Position numbers and translations under genes: made by a program. The notes beneath the pieces were generated by a model, which saw only the letters and a program-made list of their open reading frames with translations, was not told the DNA's origin and searched no databases. Of a DNA stretch of 64,000 bases, positions 31,608 to 38,940 are shown piece after piece. The stretch covers positions 214,407 through 278,406 of the forward strand of contig NZ_QUFI01000001.1 of NCBI RefSeq assembly GCF_003478505.1, written 5' to 3'. Position 1 is the stretch's first letter, and every line of letters starts with the position of its first letter. This stretch comes from Clostridium sp. AF27-2AA (lineage in GTDB: Bacteria > Bacillota > Clostridia > Lachnospirales > Lachnospiraceae).

Positions 31608-31756
31608 AATTAATTTAATATCATTGTAGCGTGTGCGCATATGCGTACAGACCTGAAGCAAATAAACGTTTCAGAAGTGCAACCGAGCCAAGCAAAAGGC
31701 CCTGACGTTGTAGGATAGATAATATAAGTCTGTCTTACTTCGCCGGGGCTTTTTTA
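31608..31756 (+). ncRNA. Predicted small RNA of about 145 nt
   Basis: Begins after the promoter at 31573 and ends at a strong terminator. The RNA holds the palindrome CGCATATGCG, a CTGAA/TTCAG hairpin, then GCCCTG pairing with CGGGGC enclosing a 10-bp stem GTAGGATAGA/TCTGTCTTAC, followed by TTTTTT. Located in the decayed replicon, it could be a copy-control or regulatory RNA. I do not recognise an Rfam family. Confidence 0.55.
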
Positions 31757-32055
31757 TTTGCCCGTAAATCAATTTTTGATGGCTAGGTGAGAAAATCCCC
31801 ACAGGATAACACGAAATGGCAGGAAACGGCAAATATGGACGTGAGAGAGGTATATAAACGACATGAGAGATAGAACGAGTAGAACAGAAAGAGAAAAACG
31901 GAGAAACGAACAGATCTGACATCTGGAGTATGTGCAGCGGATCACCTGGAGCAGATCCGGAACGCATCGCCCCAGATTAGTCACCCGGAAAAGCCCCATT
32001 TTGAGAATGATGTGAAAGAGTATGACACTTAAACAGAAAGGAGGTATAAACCATT
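31757..32055. other. Intergenic region before 32056
   Basis: No convincing gene; only ORFs under 20 codons. It contains the second copy of the dispersed repeat (32000-32034) and the ribosome site AAAGGAGG of the next gene. Confidence 0.5.
32000..32034 (+). repeat. Dispersed 35-bp repeat, copy 2
   Basis: Shares TTTGAGAATGATGT and a GTATG..ACT.AAACA tail with 4421-4455. Both copies precede a gene by 20-60 bp. Confidence 0.55.
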
Positions 32056-32694
32056 ATGGCATACAACAATAACAAAGACGATTATAAGGTTGATAATATT
32101 GTTATAGAGTTAGACACCGATGAAGATACAGAAGAAGCAGAGAAAGAGTATATAGCTAATATTACAGCTAAGATCATGACTATAACCAATGAGTTTATAT
32201 CTCGTCATCCTAATATAGACTTATGTACTTCTCAAGGGTTAACAGAGTTATTAAAGGATATTAGGAGAAAGTATAAGGCTAATATTGATGATATTAAAGA
32301 ATTAGGTATCTTATGGGATATATATACAGTTATATGTTGTACTTGTAGGATTAAACCCACTTTAATGAGATATAGCGTTATGACTGGCATAGATAATACT
32401 ACTATTACAAGCTGGATTAATGGCGAATATGCGGGGCGGGTAAGCTCTGGACACTCCCAAACGGCGAAAAAGTGGAAATCGGAATGTGAATCAAGTCTAT
32501 ACGATGAGGTTATCCAGACCGGGAACATCGGTTGTATGTTTGCCCTAAAAGCAAACTACGGATACCGGGATAACATCCAGATCATACAGAGCGATGGTCG
32601 CGACCTGCTGCCGGAATACAGCCGGGAAGAGATCGCAGCGCGGGCCAAGGTGGTTGACCTGCTGCCAGATTCGCCCGATGATTTGCCAGATTAA
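32056..32694 (+). CDS. Hypothetical protein with possible DNA-binding domain
   Basis: 212 residues. The acidic AT-rich N-terminal half is followed by a segment that reads like a small-terminase or HTH domain (MRYSVMTGIDNTTITSWING, then ALKANYGYRDNIQI). The gene changes from AT-rich to GC-rich at about 32410, hinting at a mosaic. By position it could be a terminase-associated or element-encoded DNA-binding protein; uncertain. Confidence 0.6.
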   Translation: MAYNNNKDDYKVDNIVIELDTDEDTEEAEKEYIANITAKIMTITNEFISRHPNIDLCTSQGLTELLKDIRRKYKANIDDIKELGILWDIYTVICCTCRIKPTLMRYSVMTGIDNTTITSWINGEYAGRVSSGHSQTAKKWKSECESSLYDEVIQTGNIGCMFALKANYGYRDNIQIIQSDGRDLLPEYSREEIAARAKVVDLLPDSPDDLPD

Positions 32695-33150
32695 GCCCCA
32701 GAGAGCCGCTGAAAACAAGCTATATTGTCAGACAATAGCGAGACCGTGCGCGAGACACAATTCAATACAATTCACAGCGAATTGCGTGAGGTCTGGAAAG
32801 TGGCTTATTTACTGGATTCTTGAGTGGTACAGTGCTTTTAACTATTCGCAAAACGGTAATTTAACGAATAGTTGAATGGTTCCGGGTAATACATAGGTGA
32901 TTTAAGATAAACAATTAAAACTATTATCAGACAGTTTTCCTCAGGCTCAGATGAGGATGGGGGAGGGGGTCTGGTGGTGAGATCTTCCGAGGCCAGTTAG
33001 CTCCTCAAACTTCCGAAAAATAAAAAAGACCTCCCTCAATTACCATAAGACTTATATGTCCTGCCAGAAGAGGTAATATCCCTTATCAGATGGCAATAGA
33101 CCTCTTCAAAAATTTTTTAAAAATAAAAAAGGCACTTCGGAGGCAAAGAA
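32695..33150. other. 456-bp gap with inverted repeat and G-rich tract
   Basis: No supported gene. AACTATTCG (32840-32848) and CGAATAGTT (32865-32873) form a perfect 9-bp inverted repeat. A G-rich run with two GGGGG tracts lies at about 32954-32977 and could form a quadruplex. The last part is AT-rich and leads into the ribosome site of the gene at 33151. Confidence 0.5.
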
Positions 33151-33303
33151 ATGACTCATTGCGGAAGCTGTAGATTTTGTAAATTGGTCCAGGGCGAATG
33201 GACCTGCATCAATGAGGATAGTGAGAATTACGGCCTTGAGCTTGATTTCTTAGAGGGCTGTCAAGATGGCGAGAGGAAGGAACGGCACGATGAAAGAATG
33301 TGA
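33151..33303 (+). CDS. Small Cys-rich phage protein
   Basis: 50 residues with CGSCRFCKLVQGEWTC, a CxxCxxC plus later Cys pattern and a final GC, a probable zinc site. TTCGGAGG precedes the ATG. It overlaps the DUF3310 gene by 14 bp. Confidence 0.65.
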   Translation: MTHCGSCRFCKLVQGEWTCINEDSENYGLELDFLEGCQDGERKERHDERM

Positions 33304-33736
33304 AAAATGTCCTGCGGTCCGCAGATGTGATGGAAAATTAGTTTGCGGAAGTAGTAGCAGTGATAATTATGATCAGTACATTGAACAGATAGATAAGTGC
33401 GATGTGTACGGCTTTAACTGGCCTTATCGGTCCATTGATGATGTAGATATTCCGTTTGCACCAGAGAAGTGTGGAATGGAGAAACCGGAAGATGATCCGG
33501 TAAACCATCCTACTCATTACACCAATCGGCAGCATGAATGTATTGACGAGATGATTGCCATATTCGGTAAAGAAGCTGTGATTCATTTCTGCATCTGCAA
33601 CGCTTGGAAGTACCGTTATCGTGCGGACAGCAAGGGAAAGCATGATGAGGACATGAAAAAGGCTGACTGGTATATCAACAGGGCTATGGAACTGAAAAAT
33701 GAGTTACATTATGACTGGATTGAGGAACGGAGGTAA
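33290..33736 (+). CDS. DUF3310 family protein
   Basis: 148 residues from ATG 33290. The C-terminal domain shows DDPVNHPTHYTN, ECIDEMIAIFGKEAVIHFC, NAWKYRYRADSKG and ADWYINRAME, the DUF3310 (SaV-like) signature found in many phages; biochemical role not established. The N-terminal 60 residues carry four Cys. Confidence 0.85.
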   Translation: MKECEKCPAVRRCDGKLVCGSSSSDNYDQYIEQIDKCDVYGFNWPYRSIDDVDIPFAPEKCGMEKPEDDPVNHPTHYTNRQHECIDEMIAIFGKEAVIHFCICNAWKYRYRADSKGKHDEDMKKADWYINRAMELKNELHYDWIEERR

Positions 33737-33738
33737 TT

Positions 33739-34380
33739 ATGATATTCATTGAGAAAACAGAGGTTGGCGGATGGGAAGCCGCCATCAGAGGCATGCGCAA
33801 TCCGATGAACTCCTGGGATAAGAGTGATAGCCTTTTCTGGCCGGGCCATATGCAGATAGGCAAGGCGGATCTGGATCTTATGAAGCGTCTGGTTGCCTCA
33901 GGAACCGATCACTCCAAGTTCATGCGGTTTATCATTGTCACGGCTGATATTACGGCTCCGCTGTACTGGTACAAGGAGTATGAAACTTACAAGGTTGGCA
34001 CTGTGAGCAACAGCTGTTCCACAATGCATAAGATTCAGGCTAAAGAATTTACCATTGATGATTTCTCGCATGAACATCTTCTTTCAGATGAACCAATTCC
34101 TACACGCATTTATTCAGCAGAAGGCATGATGGAAGCTACTGTGGAAAATCTGAATATGTTCCGTAAGCTATATCTTGAAACAAAAGACAAGTGCTATTGG
34201 TGGCAGATGATCCAGCTCCTTCCTTCCAGCTACAACCAGAAGCGTACAGTCCTTTTGAACTATGCGGTGCTGCGGAATATGTACCATGCGAGGAAAAACC
34301 ATAAGCTGGACGAATGGCATCAGTTTTGTGCTTGGATTGAAACCTTGCCATTTTCAGAACTGATTACGGTGGAGGTGTGA
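33739..34380 (+). CDS. Conserved phage protein, possibly remote ThyX-like
   Basis: 213 residues. Strong blocks (HSKFMRFIIVTADITAPLYW, YKVGTVSNSCSTMHKIQAKE, YNQKRTVLLNYAVLRNMY and NHKLDEWHQFC) mark a family frequent in gut phages. The late block vaguely resembles flavin-dependent thymidylate synthases, but the classic RHRxxS motif is absent, so the enzyme call is only a possibility. Confidence 0.6.
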   Translation: MIFIEKTEVGGWEAAIRGMRNPMNSWDKSDSLFWPGHMQIGKADLDLMKRLVASGTDHSKFMRFIIVTADITAPLYWYKEYETYKVGTVSNSCSTMHKIQAKEFTIDDFSHEHLLSDEPIPTRIYSAEGMMEATVENLNMFRKLYLETKDKCYWWQMIQLLPSSYNQKRTVLLNYAVLRNMYHARKNHKLDEWHQFCAWIETLPFSELITVEV

Positions 34381-34381
34381 T

Positions 34382-34543
34382 ATGCAGATTTTGAAAGGTG
34401 TAGCATATACGCTGAATGCAATCTTCGTGATTGCAGTAGCGGTGAGTTCCAGTGCTGAAAAGGATATGGCATCGAAAGTAGTAGCCAGTTTCGTGGCGGC
34501 TTTGCTGATTTTCAACACAGCACTGATTGCGATAGGAGTGTGA
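34382..34543 (+). CDS. Small two-TM membrane protein
   Basis: 53 residues with two hydrophobic segments (AYTLNAIFVIAVAVSS and VVASFVAALLIFNTALIAIG). Starts 1 bp after the previous stop. Function unknown. Confidence 0.6.
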   Translation: MQILKGVAYTLNAIFVIAVAVSSSAEKDMASKVVASFVAALLIFNTALIAIGV

Positions 34544-34547
34544 TTCA

Positions 34548-34766
34548 ATGAAGTTTCTGATTGTTCGTATGCGAAAGAATGGTATGTGTCGTTGCTGGAG
34601 CAATGGAGATCCGGTTGAGCGAACCACAATGGCTGGCGTAGCATTCAGTGATGGAATTGACCTCATGGCTCGGAAGGGCAAAAAGACATGGACAGAAGCG
34701 TTTCAGGAATTTAATGAGCGCATTATGGGGTTACCGAAAACAGACAAGAGGGGTGTCAGTAAATGA
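34548..34766 (+). CDS. Hypothetical protein
   Basis: 72 residues, basic (LIVRMRKNGMCRCWSNGD, then KKTWTEAFQEFNERIMG). GGAGTG upstream. Overlaps the LemA gene by 4 bp (ATGA). No family recognised. Confidence 0.6.
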   Translation: MKFLIVRMRKNGMCRCWSNGDPVERTTMAGVAFSDGIDLMARKGKKTWTEAFQEFNERIMGLPKTDKRGVSK

Positions 34767-35305
34767 AAAAGTGGAAGTTGGTTCTACTGATCACGGCGGC
34801 AGTGGTATTTGTCGGAGCAGCAGGCGTGTACGGAGTGCAGAGTAGCCAGAATAAGGCAATCGCACTTGAACAGGCGGTTGAAATGGCAGAATCTGACATT
34901 CATGTGCAGGAGAAGCGGCGAATCGACCTGCTTCCGAATCTGGTGGATGCGGTTAAGCAATATGATAAGCATGAGGCAGAGGTTCTACAGGCAATCGTAG
35001 ACGGTCGCGGCGGCGCAGCTGGAATCGAAAATGTGTCCACGGCCATTTCGGTGGTAGCAGAAGCCTATCCAGAGCTTAAGAGTAACGAGAACTACAGACA
35101 GTACATGACAGATCTGGCAACGACTGAAAATCTGATCGCACAATACCGGTCCAACTACAATAAGCAGGTCGGAGTATATAGGCGATATGTAAAAGGTTTT
35201 CCGGCCAGAATCTTCCTGGATTGGACTGGTTACGAGCGAATGGAATACGAGCTGCTTGACTATGATGCGCCTGTAGATTCTCCGACAAATTTGTTTGGAG
35301 ATTGA
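34763..35305 (+). CDS. LemA-family membrane protein
   Basis: 180 residues. N-terminal TM (WKLVLLITAAVVFVGAAGVY), then the LemA helical core with RRIDLLPNLVDAVKQYDKHE, VVAEAYPELKSNENYRQY and the N/Y-rich YRSNYNKQVGVYRRYVKGFP. LemA proteins are chromosomal in many bacteria; here it is co-transcribed with the membrane gene at 35311. Confidence 0.85.
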   Translation: MKKWKLVLLITAAVVFVGAAGVYGVQSSQNKAIALEQAVEMAESDIHVQEKRRIDLLPNLVDAVKQYDKHEAEVLQAIVDGRGGAAGIENVSTAISVVAEAYPELKSNENYRQYMTDLATTENLIAQYRSNYNKQVGVYRRYVKGFPARIFLDWTGYERMEYELLDYDAPVDSPTNLFGD

Positions 35306-35310
35306 TTGAT

Positions 35311-36027
35311 ATGGAGATAACAAAACGAGAGATCCTAGCCAGCATCACAATCATTGCGGTTATGCTGATTTTGGGATTTGTAATTGCTGGTCGGATTGAT
35401 GCTCACCAGATTCAAAAGAATTCTGAGTATTATAAGGCTGTCCAGATTACGGATTCTGAGCAATTTCGATATGGAATGGATACTTCGGTTGGCAATGCTT
35501 TTGTTTATGGCACTTTGGAAGCAGTGGATCCAGTAACATATCCGGAAATTGGCGGTCAGTACCTGTATGTGGAAAAAGTTGAGGAACATTACAACAAGCA
35601 CACAAGGTCGGTTACGGAAAAAGACAGCAACGGTCATGAATATACTCGCATAGAAGAGTATTGGACTTGGGACTATGCGGGGGATGAGAGCATTCACGCT
35701 CAGAAAATCAAATTCCTTGATATAGAAATGGATTACAGAAAAATCCAAATGCCAACGAGCAGGTACATAGATACGATCTATAAATCAGGGTACGTCCGGT
35801 TTGATTATTATGGAGTTCCAACAGAAAATACAGGAACCGTATATACAGATTTGCGAGATGGAACTCTTTCCGATGATTCAAGTTTTTTTGCTGATACCGA
35901 TATTGAATCGGCAGTGAAAAGCATGACAACATCCTGGACATGGTTGTTTTGGGGGGTATGGATACTGTTAACTGGTGCCGCGACGTTCGGATTTTACTAT
36001 CTGGACAATGACTGGCTGAACAAATGA
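35311..36027 (+). CDS. Membrane protein, LemA partner (TMEM43/GIDE-like?)
   Basis: 238 residues with TM segments near both ends (LASITIIAVMLILGFVIAG and WLFWGVWILLTGAATFGFYY) and a central extracytoplasmic beta-rich domain (VYGTLEAVDP, YLYVEKVEEHY, EYWTWDYAGDESIHAQKI). The central domain and its pairing with LemA are reminiscent of TMEM43/GIDE-type proteins; this is a remote resemblance. Confidence 0.6.
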   Translation: MEITKREILASITIIAVMLILGFVIAGRIDAHQIQKNSEYYKAVQITDSEQFRYGMDTSVGNAFVYGTLEAVDPVTYPEIGGQYLYVEKVEEHYNKHTRSVTEKDSNGHEYTRIEEYWTWDYAGDESIHAQKIKFLDIEMDYRKIQMPTSRYIDTIYKSGYVRFDYYGVPTENTGTVYTDLRDGTLSDDSSFFADTDIESAVKSMTTSWTWLFWGVWILLTGAATFGFYYLDNDWLNK

Positions 36028-36035
36028 GGTAAAGA

Positions 36036-36188
36036 ATGATTTTTACTTATTTCGGAATTATCCTGTTCCTTTCAGTGGAATGGGTTAAATTCATAGCTGA
36101 CAGCCCGGTGAAAAGGGCAGAAAGGTCGTATAGATCTGGTAAGTGCGGGATTCCTTATCAGTGTTTACGATCGAGGCATCCAGAGTAG
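36036..36188 (+). CDS. Small membrane-anchored protein
   Basis: 50 residues; IFTYFGIILFLSVEWVKFIA is hydrophobic, the rest basic with two Cys. GAGGTAAAG before the ATG. Function unknown. The 168 bp after it up to the first tRNA-like gene hold no clear gene. Confidence 0.5.
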   Translation: MIFTYFGIILFLSVEWVKFIADSPVKRAERSYRSGKCGIPYQCLRSRHPE

Positions 36189-36356
36189 CGACAGCCTGGA
36201 TGCGGAACTGTATTTGCGGTATTGAACGAATCCTGACGAGCAATGCAGGAAAGCATTGTGGGCCAATGGCAACGTGTTCATGCGGTAAGTTGCTGAGAGG
36301 GCCGCGCTATCTGAATGAAAATGTGAATATATGAACGATACGGCCGGCAGGCCGGA

Positions 36357-36414
36357 AGATGGATAGCTCAGTGGTAGAGTATTACGGTCGTGGGTTCGAT
36401 CCCCACTCCATCTT
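36357..36414 (+). tRNA. Truncated tRNA lacking the anticodon arm
   Basis: Acceptor AGATGGA/TCCATCT, D-arm GCTC-AGTGGTA-GAGT and T-arm GTGGG-TTCGATC-CCCAC are intact, but only nine bases (ATTACGGTC) join the D-stem to the T-stem. Total 58 nt. The surrounding sequence resembles tRNA-Lys with the anticodon stem-loop removed. It cannot decode a codon. Confidence 0.7.
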
Positions 36415-36474
36415 TCCCGCACAGGCGCATATAACTGTGCGGCGCAATCTTATTTTTGTGTACCCCATGTGAAC

Positions 36475-36522
36475 ACCTCATAGCCAACAGGCTGTTAAGG
36501 CGGCTTACGACCGCCGTGAGGT
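36475..36522 (+). ncRNA. tRNA-like three-way junction without T-arm
   Basis: ACCTCA pairs with TGAGGT and encloses AGCC-AACA-GGCT and GGCGG-CTTACGA-CCGCC. The second hairpin is a perfect anticodon arm with a 7-nt loop (anticodon would be TAC). Total 48 nt. Could be a decayed tRNA-Val or chance structure in GC-rich spacer. Confidence 0.38.
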
Positions 36523-36664
36523 TTGGCCCAACTACTGCTTGAGGGCTCATCCGAAATAAAAGAGCGGCGTGTAGATTGGCGGTAAAACGATATGAACCTT
36601 AAAAACCGCATAGTGCAGGGCATAGCACGAACAAATATATTGCTAACCGGCTGATGCCGGTTGA

Positions 36665-36748
36665 AGCGGGTTAGCTCATTGGGAAGAGCGGTCAGAAGCG
36701 CGCGATAATACAGCTGACAGGCGAATGGTTCGATTCCATTACCCGTTA
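36665..36748 (+). tRNA. tRNA-like gene with 18-nt anticodon loop
   Basis: Acceptor AGCGGGT/ACCCGTT, D-arm GCTC-ATTGGGAA-GAGC, T-arm AATGG-TTCGATT-CCATT. The anticodon stem GTCAG/CTGAC is perfect but encloses 18 nt (AAGCGCGCGATAATACAG) instead of 7. No identity can be assigned; either an 11-nt insertion or a non-decoding tRNA. Confidence 0.6.
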
Positions 36749-36810
36749 TTTAACTGTTCGGCAATTTCGAATGGTTGAACTTGTAAGGTTTCCTTACAGG
36801 TTGATAAGAA

Positions 36811-36883
36811 TGGCATATAGTCCAGCAGGTAGAACGCATGACTGTTAATCATGATGTCGCCGGTTCGAGTCCGGCTATGCCAG
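36811..36883 (+). tRNA. tRNA-Asn(GTT)
   Basis: Acceptor TGGCATA/TATGCCA, anticodon arm CATGA-CTGTTAA-TCATG (anticodon GTT), T-arm GCCGG-TTCGAGT-CCGGC. The D-stem has one mismatch. CCA is not encoded. Confidence 0.9.
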
Positions 36884-36931
36884 TTCAAACATGATTATCT
36901 CGGTGCAGAAAGGTTTTTCAGCCTTGCCGAG

Positions 36932-37123
36932 ATGCACAGTAATGAGATAGATAAATTCGGGATACTGGATTTATTGATTCTTTCATCAGCGGGTGATCCT
37001 GGTGGGAAGATGGAAACCATCAACAACGCTGTGCAGTGTATCATCATAGAGAAACCAAAAGCAGAATCCTTGTGGTCAGCGTACAATAGACGCCTGCGGT
37101 GTAGGAATAATCCATTGATGTGA
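36932..37123 (+). CDS. Possible small protein inside the tRNA array
   Basis: 63 residues (MHSNEIDKFGILDLLILSSA then KMETINNAVQCIIIEKPKAE), natural composition. The only ribosome-like site (AAAGG) lies about 20 nt upstream within a CTCGG/CCGAG hairpin. Existence uncertain. Confidence 0.38.
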   Translation: MHSNEIDKFGILDLLILSSAGDPGGKMETINNAVQCIIIEKPKAESLWSAYNRRLRCRNNPLM

Positions 37124-37442
37124 GTGGTGTGAGAGACTACGGACTAAATGGAAATCTCAATAAGCTGATTTGCCTTGAACTGGAGAAATCTGGGTATAAC
37201 ACAAGAAATTTGTTAAAGTAGCGGTATGGCAGAATTGAAAATTTTGATCGAAAGTATAAGAGAAACTATCGAAAAACATTTAATCTGAAAGAACCGTGAA
37301 ATTTACAGGTGAAATCCTGTATGTGCTTTGACCGCGGTAAGAAGCCAAGGGTCGCTCCCAAAAGCTCAGACTTATCGTCACATTGGCTGAATATGGTTGC
37401 ATCTATGGTGGATAAGGGGAAGCCCTAATCATGTTTGTATAA
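37124..37442. other. Spacer of the tRNA array
   Basis: Only tiny ORFs: a 30-codon frame from GTG 37129 (RDYGLNGNLNKLICLELEKS) and a 20-codon frame near 37225 (MAELKILIESIRETIEKHLI). A GGGTCGCTCCC hairpin near 37349 recurs near 37622. Nothing else recognised. Confidence 0.4.
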
Positions 37443-37527
37443 GCAGTGGTCCCATAATGGTATTGGAGCAGATTGCTAATCTGTCAGTCGTTAATTCGGC
37501 TTACGGGTTCAAATCCCGTCCACTGCG
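37443..37527 (+). tRNA. tRNA-Ser(GCT)
   Basis: Acceptor GCAGTGG/CCACTGC, anticodon arm GCAGA-TTGCTAA-TCTGT (anticodon GCT), long class II variable arm and T-arm ACGGG-TTCAAAT-CCCGT. 85 nt. Confidence 0.92.
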
Positions 37528-37531
37528 TTTT

Positions 37532-37614
37532 GCCATGAGTCCGGTAGGTCGAGGAGGCGGTCTTGAAAACTTGCTGACCGTAATGGTTCTGGGGTTCGAA
37601 TCCCTATCATGGCG
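37532..37614 (+). tRNA. tRNA-Ser(TGA)
   Basis: Acceptor GCCATGA/TCATGGC, loop CTTGAAA (anticodon TGA), class II variable arm GACC..GGTT, T-arm TGGGG-TTCGAAT-CCCTA. The anticodon stem is weakened (GCGGT against ACTTGC), which may lower activity. Confidence 0.85.
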
Positions 37615-37764
37615 TGTTGTTGGGTCGCTCCCAACTGATTTGAGCGTAGCGAAACACCTCAAAGAGAATGACAATGCCGGTATTTGGAGCAATGTATGTA
37701 GCAAGCGGTTATGCTAGCGGCTGTTTGCGACAATCGCACGTTGTTCTAAAGCCGGAATCGCTAA

Positions 37765-37838
37765 GGACCGTTAACTCAGTTGGTTAGAGAACCCGGCTCA
37801 TAACCGGGCGGCCCAGGGTTCGAGTCCCTGACGGTCCA
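37765..37838 (+). tRNA. tRNA-Met or tRNA-Ile2 (CAT)
   Basis: Acceptor GGACCGT/ACGGTCC, anticodon arm CCCGG-CTCATAA-CCGGG (CAT), T-arm CAGGG-TTCGAGT-CCCTG. Sequence alone does not separate elongator Met from lysidine-modified Ile2. Confidence 0.9.
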
Positions 37839-37896
37839 TTACTTCCGCATTGCCCGCGGAAGAGTGTAAAGCGAGCAGGATGAGTGTAAGACCCAC

Positions 37897-37963
37897 AGGG
37901 CGATTCATGAGCGGCTGCCTTGTAAGCAGTGGAGCGTGCGTTGGGCAATAACGACACGCCCTT
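37897..37963 (+). tRNA. Degenerate tRNA-Thr-like sequence
   Basis: AGGGCG/CGCCCT could be a 6-bp acceptor and CTGC-CTTGTAA-GCAG is a Thr(TGT)-type anticodon arm. The D-arm is missing and the T-arm region has no TTCGA loop (instead GTT-GGGCAAT-AAC). Probably a pseudo-tRNA; it directly precedes the intact-length tRNA-Thr. Confidence 0.4.
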
Positions 37964-37968
37964 TACAT

Positions 37969-38041
<73 letters not shown>

Positions 38042-38064
38042 TTTAATGAAATGGAGGTGTAGGA

Positions 38065-38331
38065 ATGGTTGATATGGATAAGGTCCGCAAGTGGCCCCGG
38101 GAACATTTGGAGAAACGGTTCCACGAATTAGATGCTCATATTGACGAGTTGGAAAGCAAGGTCAATGATCTGGAGGAGATGAAGAGTTGTCTGGAAGCTG
38201 AACGAGATGGATGCTCTCAGGACTGTAAAAGAACATATAAGCTTCTTACTAAGGAGCGGAATATAAATGCTGAGCTTACAAGCACAGTTCTGGTCCTGAG
38301 CCAGTTGCTGACGGAAGCGCGCCGTATCTGA
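38065..38331 (+). CDS. Small coiled-coil protein
   Basis: 88 residues dominated by a heptad coiled coil (HLEKRFHELDAHIDELESKV and NDLEEMKSCLEAERD). GGAGGTGTAGGA precedes the ATG. It sits between tRNA-Thr and tRNA-Gln. Function unknown. Confidence 0.62.
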   Translation: MVDMDKVRKWPREHLEKRFHELDAHIDELESKVNDLEEMKSCLEAERDGCSQDCKRTYKLLTKERNINAELTSTVLVLSQLLTEARRI

Positions 38332-38344
38332 GGGTATGGCATGA

Positions 38345-38416
38345 TGGGCTATTGCCAAGCGGTAAGGCACAGGATTTTGACTCCTGGATGCGCCGGTTCG
38401 AATCCGACTGGCCCAG
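38345..38416 (+). tRNA. tRNA-Gln(TTG)
   Basis: Acceptor TGGGCTA/TGGCCCA, anticodon arm CAGGA-TTTTGAC-TCCTG (anticodon TTG), T-arm GCCGG-TTCGAAT-CCGAC with one mismatch. Confidence 0.9.
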
Positions 38417-38430
38417 TTGCACGTTGATAA

Positions 38431-38459
38431 TTGAATATTGATGGTTGGAGTGGTATAAT
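38431..38459 (+). promoter_or_regulatory. Promoter of the membrane-protein moron
   Basis: TTGAAT (38431-38436), 17 nt, TATAAT (38454-38459), about 30 bp before the gene at 38489. The spacer includes the left inverted repeat AATATTGATGGTTGG (38434-38448). Confidence 0.72.
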
Positions 38460-38488
38460 TCCCCTATCACGTAAGATTGGGGAAAACA

Positions 38489-38932
38489 ATGGATAAATTA
38501 GTTGAATTTTTAACAGCAAGAATATTTTATACGGTTGCGATAATAGGTGGTTTATTATTTCCGGGACTGATATTTGTGTTTGTTTGGGATAGGGATTTCT
38601 TTTCTAGTATATCATTTTTGTTGTTACTTGTGTTTTCAACTGCGGTTTCATTCATGGTATATATTGCGAACGTTTTATTTATGAGTTATGTGATGATGTT
38701 TGAGGACAAAATGAATAGTGAAAAAGAACCATCGGATATCCATGATCTATTAGGAATTCCGCTTATATTTTCGGTTATTGAAATGTCGGTAGCAATGATT
38801 GCTAAATTGTATAACAAAAATATTTCAATATTTATATGTGTAATCATTTTATTAATCGCATTGATTAGTTTTACCATTTCTAAATGTATATATTTAAAAG
38901 TGAAATCAGGCATGAACAATCGAAAAAAATAA
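38489..38932 (+). CDS. Four-TM membrane protein (moron)
   Basis: 147 residues, AT-rich and almost all hydrophobic: four predicted TM segments (FYTVAIIGGLLFPGLIFVFV, then a segment near SFLLLLVFSTAVSFMVYIAN, one near IPLIFSVIEMSVAMIAKL, and ISIFICVIILLIALISFTIS). It has its own promoter and terminator and is flanked by 15-bp inverted repeats, all marks of a moron. Possible superinfection-exclusion or abortive-infection role; inferred from layout only. Confidence 0.72.
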   Translation: MDKLVEFLTARIFYTVAIIGGLLFPGLIFVFVWDRDFFSSISFLLLLVFSTAVSFMVYIANVLFMSYVMMFEDKMNSEKEPSDIHDLLGIPLIFSVIEMSVAMIAKLYNKNISIFICVIILLIALISFTISKCIYLKVKSGMNNRKK

Positions 38933-38940
38933 CATATTTT

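Noticed and set aside
36851-36931. Upstream extension of the ORF at 36932
   Set aside because: Would start inside tRNA-Asn.
37669-37785. Small ORF between tRNA-Ser and tRNA-Met
   Set aside because: Runs into the tRNA gene and lacks a ribosome site.
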